Shown: piece after piece, positions 38,441-44,314 of the stretch
Numbering within the stretch: the stretch's first letter is position 1
How the letters are laid out: each line of letters begins with the position of its first letter
Origin: a virus
Virus record (IMG/VR): IMGVR_UViG_3300004461_000091
Coordinates: 1-44,314 of that record
Reading direction: 5' to 3' (one strand)
DNA length: 44,314 nt
Made by a program: the position numbers and the translations under genes
Notes under the pieces: model-generated
Database searches by the model: none
Seen by the model: the letters and a program-made list of their open reading frames with translations, nothing else
Told to the model about the DNA's origin: nothing

Positions 38441-38588
38441 GGGAAAGAAAGAAGCAATGGTACATGTGAACTTACGACTACCAATAAAGGTACTAGAGCA
38501 CTACCAACAGTTTCCTAGTTACACAGTCAAGATGCGCGAGGTGTTAACAAAAGAAGTTGGACAAAGTAAAGAGGAGGTAGTAATATGA
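38430..38588 (+). CDS. Ribbon-helix-helix protein (BrnA/CopG-like)
   Basis: 52 aa. AMVHVNLRLPIKVLEHYQQF is a ribbon-helix-helix core (strand VHVNLRL, helix PIKVLEHYQQF, helix SYTVKMREVLTKEV), like BrnA antitoxins and CopG-type DNA-binding proteins. AAAGGAG lies seven bases before the ATG, inside the preceding gene. No toxin gene is adjacent, so a transcription regulator is more likely than a toxin-antitoxin pair. It is a candidate ligand for the palindromic sites at 30-34 kb, an inference only. Confidence 0.6.
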   Translation: MRGKGKKEAMVHVNLRLPIKVLEHYQQFPSYTVKMREVLTKEVGQSKEEVVI

Positions 38589-38701
38589 GAACGATTATGT
38601 TTATTTTATTAGTGCTCTCGGCTAACTTAGCATTTACAAGTGCAGACATTGGCGCAGAGAGAAAGCAACCTATGTACCCAATAGGTAACTACAATGGCTA
38701 G
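38585..38701 (+). CDS. Small secreted/periplasmic peptide
   Basis: 38 aa: MRTIMFILLVLSANLAFTSA then DIGAERKQPMYPIGNYNG. A short signal peptide with a hydrophobic core and A-x-A-like site near TSA-D is apparent. Start overlaps the RHH stop and end overlaps the nuclease start (8 bases). GAGGAGG ribosome site. Possibly a periplasmic lysis or exclusion factor; unknown. Confidence 0.5.
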   Translation: MRTIMFILLVLSANLAFTSADIGAERKQPMYPIGNYNG

Positions 38702-38987
38702 TACACCTGAGAAAAGAGTGAAGGATAAAGTAGTCAAGATACTCAAGCACTACGGGGCTTACTACTTTTTCCCTGCGACTTATGGCTTTGGGCGTAGTGG
38801 TGTGCCAGATATAGTGTGTTGCTTTAACGGTAACTTTTTTGCGGTTGAGTGCAAGGCGGGTAAGAACAAACCTACCACGCTACAAGAACGTGAGATGGAA
38901 GCTATACGTAACACTGGGGGTACGGCACTAGTGATAAACGAAGAGAACATAGATCACGTACGGATATTAATAGAGGAAATGTTATAA
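38694..38987 (+). CDS. VRR-NUC PD-(D/E)XK nuclease
   Basis: 97 aa, the whole minimal domain. Catalytic pattern: GVPD (36-39), ECK (52-54, in FFAVECKAGKNKP) and Q64 (TTLQEREMEA). This matches phage VRR-NUC nucleases such as those that process branched DNA. The position between regulatory genes and DNA polymerase suggests a role in replication or recombination. Confidence 0.8.
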   Translation: MASTPEKRVKDKVVKILKHYGAYYFFPATYGFGRSGVPDIVCCFNGNFFAVECKAGKNKPTTLQEREMEAIRNTGGTALVINEENIDHVRILIEEML

Positions 38988-38999
38988 AAAGGAGCGAAT

Positions 39000-39233
39000 A
39001 TGATATACAAACACAATGTAATAGCTACGGTTACACGTACGATCATGTACGAATTTGAATTAGAGGCGTTCACAAACGACCCTGATGGTAACGACGAGAT
39101 AAAAGATCAAGCGATAGCAGAGCTAAAACGTATGGCGGCTAAAGAACCTGTATTAATTGACGTCATAAATGATGACTTGGAAGTTGAGGATATTCAGGTA
39201 ACAAACACATGGACGCAAGGCGGTGTCGATTGA
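39000..39233 (+). CDS. Small acidic protein
   Basis: 77 aa: [20 protein letters not shown], then an acidic middle ([20 protein letters not shown]) and [12 protein letters not shown]. No recognised domain. GGAGCG before the ATG. Its 3' end overlaps the HNH gene start by 25 bases, which may indicate later insertion of that gene. Confidence 0.55.
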   Translation: MIYKHNVIATVTRTIMYEFELEAFTNDPDGNDEIKDQAIAELKRMAAKEPVLIDVINDDLEVEDIQVTNTWTQGGVD

Positions 39234-39811
39234 GCGTTACAGACCTTGAACGAGCGAGGTACAAAAGATACCGTGAGAAAAACAGAGAAAAAATAAACGC
39301 TAGACGTAGAAAAAACTACCAAGAAAATAAAGAATTTTTTAGGGCTAAATCACAAAAATATAAAGAGGAAAACAAGGAGAAAGTACGAGCGTATGACAAA
39401 AAATATAAAGAGGAAAACAAGGAACTAATAGCAATACGTAAAAAAGAATACGCAAAAAAATATTATTTAGCTACTAAAGAAACACGTAGGGAAGCGCGAA
39501 GAGAAGCTAATAAAATATATAGAGACTCACACAGGGAAAAAATACGCCGCGATGCAAAATTACGGAAAGTATGGCGATCTAACTATTTTAGACAACACAG
39601 GAAAACAAAGTGGTTTACATCGGAAAAACACAAAATACGTTTAATGTACGTAAAAGCAAAAGAGTTTGGATTTCATGTAGATCATATAGTCCCTTTGCGT
39701 TCTGACAAAGTGTGTGGGTTACATACGTGGGCTAATCTACAACTGCTAGCACCTGAATTAAATAAATCTAAAGGTAATCATCATTGGCCTGATATGCCTA
39801 CACCGGAATAA
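39209..39811 (+). CDS. HNH endonuclease with charged helical N-terminus
   Basis: 200 aa. The C-terminus holds the nuclease: HVDHIVPL (H156, D158-H159), ANLQLL (N176) and ELNKSKGN (N185, N190). Residues 15-120 are a highly charged helix with repeats such as [20 protein letters not shown]. The start region overlaps the previous gene and has only a weak ribosome site, and it is A/T-richer than flanking genes. HNH genes beside DNA polymerase genes are often selfish mobile elements. Confidence 0.78.
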   Translation: MDARRCRLSVTDLERARYKRYREKNREKINARRRKNYQENKEFFRAKSQKYKEENKEKVRAYDKKYKEENKELIAIRKKEYAKKYYLATKETRREARREANKIYRDSHREKIRRDAKLRKVWRSNYFRQHRKTKWFTSEKHKIRLMYVKAKEFGFHVDHIVPLRSDKVCGLHTWANLQLLAPELNKSKGNHHWPDMPTPE

Positions 39812-39819
39812 AATTTATT

Positions 39820-41643
39820 ATGAAAATACTAACAATAGACTTTGAGACCTACTACGACAAACAATATTCGTTATCCAAACTTACAACCGAAGAGTACTTA
39901 CGCCATGACGACTTTGAGGTTATTGGAGTAGCTGTAAAACAATCGGGGCAAGAGACTCAATGGTTTAGCGGTACGAAACAAAAGACCAAAGAGTTTCTAG
40001 ATTCGTTTGATTGGGATAACTCACTAGCTGTAGCGCACAATGCTATGTTCGACATGGCGATTCTTTCGTGGCACTTCGATATCAAACCCAAGATGATTGC
40101 GGATACATTGTCTATGTCGAGGGCAATACATTCTGTCGAAGTGGGTGGAAGTCTTAAGGCGCTATGCTCTTACTATCATCTTGGCGAGAAGGGCGACGAA
40201 GTAATCAACGCGCTAGGTAAACGTCGTATAGATTTTGATGACGAGAGTTTGTCTAGGTACGCAAGCTACTGCATTCAAGACGTTGACCTAACCGAAAAGC
40301 TGTTTGGTGTTCTGTTACCCAACATAAACAAGACAGAAGCAAAGCTAATTGATCTCACCCTACGTATGTTTACTGAGCCAGTATTAGAACTGGATGTAGA
40401 TGTATTGAGCGCGCACTTAGAAGGAGTACAAAAAAACAAAGCAGAGTTGATGGCTAAGATCGATGTAGACCGTAAAGAAATTATGAGTAACCCTAAGTTT
40501 GCTGAGTTACTTAAAAGCTACGGTGTTATACCACCAACAAAGATCAGCCTTACTACAGGTAAGGAAACACTAGCATTTGCTAAGTCTGATGAAGAGTTTA
40601 GAGCATTACTTGAACACGAGAATGAAATAGTGCAAGCCCTTGTGTCTGCTAGGTTAGGTGTAAAGTCCACCATCGAAGAAACTAGAACCGAACGATTTAT
40701 CAACATTGCTATGCGTGGAACGATGCCAATACCCTTACGTTACTACGCGGCTCACACTGGTCGATGGGGTGGGGACGACAAAGTAAACATGCAGAACTTA
40801 CCACGTAACTCACCACTAAAAGATGCGATCTGTGCGCCTACTGGCTACACAATGATTGACTGTGACTTGTCACAAATCGAAGCGCGGACACTTGCTTGGT
40901 TAGCTGAAGAACATGACTTAGTAGATGCGTTTGATCGAGGGGATGATGTATACAAGATTATGGCTAGTAGCATATATGGTAAGCCAGTAGATCAGATTGA
41001 CACGGGTGAGCGGTTTGTTGGCAAGACTACAATTCTTGGTGCGGGTTATGGTATGGGCGCGATGAAGTTTCAAGCACAGCTAAAAAACTTTGGTGTTGAG
41101 TTAGATGAAGATGAATGTAAACGTATCATCCATGTTTATCGAGAAACGTATCAATGGATACCTGATTTGTGGCGTAGTGCTAGTGATGCGTTAGAAGGAA
41201 TTATGGATGGAGCGGGGGCGTTAATAGGTAAGTATGGTGTGTTGTCTATAGATGAAAAAGGTATACGCCTACCAAACAACCTGTATATAAAGTACCCAAA
41301 CTTACGTAGGCAAGACACTGAGGATGGTAAGACTGAGATTGTATACGACACGAGACGCGGACGATCAGTCATTGCGAACCGTATCTATGGTGGCAAAGTT
41401 ATAGAGAATGTGTGTCAGGCATTGGCGCGTATTGTTATTGGTGAACAGTTACTCGGTATCGCTAAGAAATACAAGGTAGTAATGACTGTGCATGATGCGA
41501 TTGCATGTATTGTGCCTAACGAAGAAGTAGAAGAAGCAAAGAAGTTTGTAGAGAAAGTAATGAAGACACGCCCTACTTGGGCACAAGAATTACCCCTCGA
41601 TTGTGAGGCTTTTGATGGAAAAACCTATGGGAGTTGTAAATGA
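39820..41643 (+). CDS. DNA polymerase I family (PolA) with proofreading domain
   Basis: 607 aa. Exonuclease domain: D7/E9 (TIDFET), D78 (HNAMFD) and Y150xxxD154 intact. Polymerase domain: motif A CDLSQIEAR with D349; O-helix/motif B R398, K402, L406, Y410-G411 (GKTTILGAGYGM); motif C VHDAIAC with H558-D559. L406 is the equivalent of E. coli Phe762, so this is a Leu762-type enzyme, frequent in marine virioplankton. Motif C has Ala where HDE is usual. It replicates the phage DNA. Confidence 0.92.
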   Translation: MKILTIDFETYYDKQYSLSKLTTEEYLRHDDFEVIGVAVKQSGQETQWFSGTKQKTKEFLDSFDWDNSLAVAHNAMFDMAILSWHFDIKPKMIADTLSMSRAIHSVEVGGSLKALCSYYHLGEKGDEVINALGKRRIDFDDESLSRYASYCIQDVDLTEKLFGVLLPNINKTEAKLIDLTLRMFTEPVLELDVDVLSAHLEGVQKNKAELMAKIDVDRKEIMSNPKFAELLKSYGVIPPTKISLTTGKETLAFAKSDEEFRALLEHENEIVQALVSARLGVKSTIEETRTERFINIAMRGTMPIPLRYYAAHTGRWGGDDKVNMQNLPRNSPLKDAICAPTGYTMIDCDLSQIEARTLAWLAEEHDLVDAFDRGDDVYKIMASSIYGKPVDQIDTGERFVGKTTILGAGYGMGAMKFQAQLKNFGVELDEDECKRIIHVYRETYQWIPDLWRSASDALEGIMDGAGALIGKYGVLSIDEKGIRLPNNLYIKYPNLRRQDTEDGKTEIVYDTRRGRSVIANRIYGGKVIENVCQALARIVIGEQLLGIAKKYKVVMTVHDAIACIVPNEEVEEAKKFVEKVMKTRPTWAQELPLDCEAFDGKTYGSCK

Positions 41644-41822
41644 GTGAATATGTAGATTGGAGTGAGCATTGGTTAAACGTTAAGAAACATTTAAGAGAAG
41701 TACAAGACCTGATGAATTCTAAAAAGTACTCAGAAGCTAAAAAGAAAGCGATGGACTTATCAGTAGATGGACACTTGATGAGACAAGCTATTACTCTTGA
41801 AGAAGAGAAATGGGATAAATAG
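41640..41822 (+). CDS. Small helical protein after DNA polymerase
   Basis: 60 aa: MSEYVDWSEHWLNVKKHLRE, QDLMNSKKYSEAKKKAMDLS then MRQAITLEEEKWDK, all helical. ATGA overlap with polA. Small helical proteins coupled to phage polymerases are common and have no assigned function. Confidence 0.55.
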   Translation: MSEYVDWSEHWLNVKKHLREVQDLMNSKKYSEAKKKAMDLSVDGHLMRQAITLEEEKWDK

Positions 41823-41830
41823 GAGGAGTT

Positions 41831-42553
41831 ATGTTTTTATTTAAGAAGAAAACACTTTTGATTGATTGTTTTACTCCAGTACAGGGAGCATTTAAGTATG
41901 CGAAACCAAAACTCGCAGCTGAGTTTGTCCCTGATTGGTGGAAAGAGTTACCTAAAACTTACGTGCCTAGGAATGGTTTTTTCCCAGTACCCACTATGCG
42001 TACATGCCCTGGAATTATAGATTTATATAAACGTGGAATTATGTTATCTGCTTGGTGCGATGTGGCGGTTGAAGTAGGTAAGAAGGGTACAGACAATTAT
42101 CGATGGCAGTTTTCTGACCCTGCGCATAATGCAGAAATTCACGAAGGAGAACAGATAGGCACGCACTTTAACTCAAAAGAATACGCGCATTTAAAGTTAT
42201 CTTCGCCTTGGGTGTTACGAGCAACCGATACAACCCCTTTTGTATGGCAAGACCCAACTTGGAATACGCTATATAACTTTGACTATAAAGTGTTGTCGGG
42301 GGTTACAGAGTTTAAGTATCAATTTAACACTAACGTGAACCTTATATTTAACCGCCGAGAAGAGACTTACACCAACTACATTAGATATAAGACTCCATTA
42401 GCTCATTTGATACCACTAGCAAACGATAAAAAAATAAAACTTAAATATCATCAAATATCCGAAAAAGAATTTGGTAAATTCTTTAATACAAGAATGACGT
42501 TTGCCGGACATTATAAACAAGGACAAAAGGAGACGAAAGGTTGCCCAGTATGA
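41831..42553 (+). CDS. Conserved protein of unknown function
   Basis: 240 aa. N-terminal FVPDWWKELPKTYVPRNG and TCPGIIDLYKRGIMLSAWCD are conserved-looking, as are LKLSSPWVLRATDTTPFVWQ and TYTNYIRYKTPLAHLIPLAN. Some resemblance to DUF6065-type proteins is possible but not certain. AGGAGG site before ATG; the stop overlaps the glycosyltransferase-like gene, so the two may work together. Confidence 0.55.
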   Translation: MFLFKKKTLLIDCFTPVQGAFKYAKPKLAAEFVPDWWKELPKTYVPRNGFFPVPTMRTCPGIIDLYKRGIMLSAWCDVAVEVGKKGTDNYRWQFSDPAHNAEIHEGEQIGTHFNSKEYAHLKLSSPWVLRATDTTPFVWQDPTWNTLYNFDYKVLSGVTEFKYQFNTNVNLIFNRREETYTNYIRYKTPLAHLIPLANDKKIKLKYHQISEKEFGKFFNTRMTFAGHYKQGQKETKGCPV

Positions 42554-43305
42554 TTGATAGACCAAAGATAATGATTGCGACCCCGATGTATGGGGGCATG
42601 TGTACAGGGGGCTACTCACTTAGTTTACTGGGTGCATGGAAAACGCTAACTGAACTGCAATGTGAAACCTACATAGCTACGCTTACTAACGAAAGTCTAA
42701 TAACTCGTGGGCGTAATGACTTGGCTAGGATGTTCCTTGAACGTGATGCGGACTACTTAATGTTCATTGATGCAGACATAACGTTTCCAGCTGGGGCTAT
42801 ACCTGCGCTACTACTAGCAGAGAAAGATGTAGTGTGTGGCGTGTACTCAAAGAAAGAGATTGCATGGGACTCAGTAGCTAGAGCCGCGAGAGAAGGTAAA
42901 GATAACTTGGCTGACTACAGTGGTTCGTTTGTATTTAACATGATGGGCGCACAAGGGGATCATGCAGAAGTAGATGAGTCGGGTGTTATCGAGGTGCGAC
43001 ATGGTGGTACAGGCTTCATGCTAATCAAACGCAGTGTACTTGAGAAGCTGAAGGATCATGTGCCTACGTACAGACGGACATCGTTTAGAGACTCAGATGG
43101 TGAGTACATACACCCAATCACATACCAGTTCTTTGATACAAGCATTGATGGTACAGGTGCATTGTTATCTGAGGACTACCACTTTTGCGAATTGTGGCGA
43201 AAGTATGGCGGGAAGATATACGCACATCCAAGTATTAAGCTAGACCATACAGGTACGCACGTATTTGGAGGAGACTTAATGAAATCAGGGGGGCAGTTAC
43301 TATGA
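42550..43305 (+). CDS. Glycosyltransferase-like protein (GT2-like)
   Basis: 251 aa from ATG 42550 (ATGA overlap; a TTG nine bases earlier is possible). Features: KIMIATPMYGGMCTGGYSLS at the nucleotide-sugar pocket, ITRGRNDLARMFLERDADYL, the D74-A-D76 metal-binding motif (MFIDADITFP), and TGFMLIKRSVLEKLKDH later, with LLSEDYHFCELWRKYGGKIY. Typical of phage-encoded GT-A enzymes that may modify DNA, capsid or host glycans; the acceptor is unknown. Confidence 0.72.
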   Translation: MIDRPKIMIATPMYGGMCTGGYSLSLLGAWKTLTELQCETYIATLTNESLITRGRNDLARMFLERDADYLMFIDADITFPAGAIPALLLAEKDVVCGVYSKKEIAWDSVARAAREGKDNLADYSGSFVFNMMGAQGDHAEVDESGVIEVRHGGTGFMLIKRSVLEKLKDHVPTYRRTSFRDSDGEYIHPITYQFFDTSIDGTGALLSEDYHFCELWRKYGGKIYAHPSIKLDHTGTHVFGGDLMKSGGQLL

Positions 43306-43580
43306 CGGAAGATGATTTTAATGAAGTGGCTTACGATTCTTTAGAGAGTTCAGTAGGTTCGCCAAGCCATAAAAGACAAGTGGGTGGGGATCACTACATG
43401 AATATGGGGCTACAGCCTTGGAAAGCTATGAAGGCGTGGATGTCTGAGGAAGAGTTCAAAGGCTTTCTTCGTGGCAATATCATCAAGTATGTTGCTCGAT
43501 GCTGGGATAAAAATGGTGTTGAGGACTTAAACAAAGCTATGCACTACCTAGAGAAACTAATTGAGGAATCAGAAAAATAA
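43302..43580 (+). CDS. DUF3310 (SaV-like) protein
   Basis: 92 aa. The family core is clear: RQVGGDHYMNMGLQPWKAMK, FKGFLRGNIIKYVARCWDKN and GVEDLNKAMHYLEKLIEE. DUF3310 proteins are common in phages and are sometimes called nucleotide-kinase-like, though their activity is not established. Overlaps the previous stop (ATGA). Confidence 0.8.
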   Translation: MTEDDFNEVAYDSLESSVGSPSHKRQVGGDHYMNMGLQPWKAMKAWMSEEEFKGFLRGNIIKYVARCWDKNGVEDLNKAMHYLEKLIEESEK

Positions 43581-43654
43581 GGTACATACTGAGTCCGCAT
43601 TTATTTTCCCCATGTGCTAGCAGGTGGCTTTACAAGGTACATACTAAGTCCACA
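43579..43654 (+). repeat. Two 21-bp direct repeats in an intergenic region
   Basis: AAGGTACATACT followed by (G/A)AGTCC(G/A)CA occurs at 43579-43599 and 43634-43654, with two differences and a 55-bp period. The first copy overlaps the DUF3310 stop codon; the second precedes the nuclease gene. Candidate regulator-binding sites; no clear promoter. Confidence 0.7.
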
Positions 43655-43709
43655 CAATGTAATGAATATATGCTATAACTAAATATGGTTAATAATCACA
43701 AGGTTAAGT

Positions 43710-44314
43710 ATGTCAATTGCATGGTCGTATTCCTCTATCAAAACGTTTGAACAATGCCCAAAGAAGTATTACCACTTAAAAGTACTAAAGGATGTAAAAG
43801 ATTCTGGTAACGAAGCAACGATATACGGGCAGGAAGTACATAAAGCCTGTGAAGATTATGTAAAAGATGGTGTTGAAATACCTGAGAAGTTTGCTTACGT
43901 GCGTAAGGTAGTAGAGCGGATAGCTAAGCAAGAGGGTGAGAAGCACACAGAAATGAAGATGGGGCTTAAACGGGTTGGTGATGGGTATGAACCCTGTAAG
44001 TTCTTAGGTAAAGACGTTTGGTGGCGTGGTATTGCTGATGTAGTGATAATAAATGGTAGTACAGCTTACTCGATTGATTATAAAACGAGCAAGAATGCAA
44101 GGTACGCGGATACTAAACAGTTAGACTTGGTTGCAGGTGGGTTATTTGTACACTTCCCTCAACTAGATACAATCAAGTCTGCTCTTATATTTGTAGTAAG
44201 CGGGGATGTAATTAAGAAAAATCATTACAGAGAACATATGGATAAGTACTTAAATACATTTGAAGATAGCCTAGATAGGCTAGATAACGCTGAGCAAAGT
44301 GCCGTATGGAATGC
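43710..44314 (+). CDS. RecB/Cas4-like PD-(D/E)XK nuclease (3' end outside window)
   Basis: 201 codons visible, no stop before the edge. MSIAWSYSSIKTFEQCPKKY is the classic opening of this family (PDDEXK_1). The GxxxH motif gives H44 (YGQEVHKACEDY), then D110 (WRGIADVVII), D123-Y-K125 (AYSIDYKTSK) and Q137 (TKQLDLVAGG) complete the site. Phage exonucleases of this type act in recombination or host DNA degradation; Cys at C16 could be part of an Fe-S cluster completed outside the window. Confidence 0.85.
   Translation, partial: MSIAWSYSSIKTFEQCPKKYYHLKVLKDVKDSGNEATIYGQEVHKACEDYVKDGVEIPEKFAYVRKVVERIAKQEGEKHTEMKMGLKRVGDGYEPCKFLGKDVWWRGIADVVIINGSTAYSIDYKTSKNARYADTKQLDLVAGGLFVHFPQLDTIKSALIFVVSGDVIKKNHYREHMDKYLNTFEDSLDRLDNAEQSAVWN

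Noticed and set aside
38430-38701. RHH protein plus small peptide as a toxin-antitoxin pair
   Set aside because: The adjacent 38-aa ORF has a signal peptide and no BrnT-like or other toxin features.

Overview
The window is a continuous piece of a double-stranded DNA bacteriophage genome, cut at both ends (a virion gene runs off the left edge and a PD-(D/E)XK nuclease gene runs off the right edge). Gene style is typical of marine, mostly uncultured short-tailed phages: large P22-like portal, Mu gpT-like capsid protein, adaptor proteins, P22 gp10-like tail protein, GNAT-like internal virion protein, Gly-rich fibres, short Lys-rich 'KGG' proteins, a DNA polymerase A with Leu at the position equivalent to E. 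coli 762, DUF3310, and auxiliary genes (GroES, 2OG-Fe(II) dioxygenases, fatty-acid desaturase). The host cannot be named from the sequence. No integrase, lysogeny repressor or tRNA gene was seen.

Layout: everything from about 29.4 kb down to position 1 is one tightly packed leftward (minus-strand) virion block. In transcription order it holds: terminase small and large subunits, portal, a small protein, GroES co-chaperonin, scaffold, a conserved protein, a decoration-like protein and major capsid protein, followed by a strong terminator; then two small virion proteins, a run of Lys-rich small proteins, head-tail adaptors, fibre proteins, a metabolic cassette (four double-stranded-beta-helix domains plus a desaturase) set between two sets of related tail fibres, a lysis cassette (3TM holin, two tiny ORFs, M15 endolysin), the P22 gp10-like tail protein, a C1q-like fibre and internal virion proteins.

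From 29.5 kb to the right end almost all genes are rightward (plus strand) and form the early/replication block. It begins with a regulatory region (29.75-31.7 kb) that is nearly free of genes but rich in structure: bidirectional terminators, G-tracts, tandem terminators, 20-bp direct repeats, ten copies of an AATGTTA heptamer, and six copies of a 21-bp palindrome AGGGTTAC-N5-GTAACCCT. Three sigma70-like promoters (30.24, 31.59 and 33.60 kb) share one design: a palindromic site between -35 and -10, a hairpin at the predicted 5' end of the RNA with a different stem each time, the conserved palindrome as a second hairpin, then a CAACACAAG-type ribosome-binding leader. This shared leader is the most novel-looking feature of the window.

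Downstream come small zinc-finger and membrane proteins, a three-gene module (310-aa protein, MoxR-type AAA+ ATPase, HExxH/VWA protein) of unknown role, two large unknown proteins, a ribbon-helix-helix protein, a VRR-NUC nuclease, an HNH endonuclease, DNA polymerase A with proofreading domain, a glycosyltransferase-like protein, DUF3310 and a RecB/Cas4-like nuclease. Many early genes overlap by ATGA, so translation is probably coupled. In the likely life cycle, the rightward genes take over the cell and replicate DNA while the leftward genes build, package and release virions.
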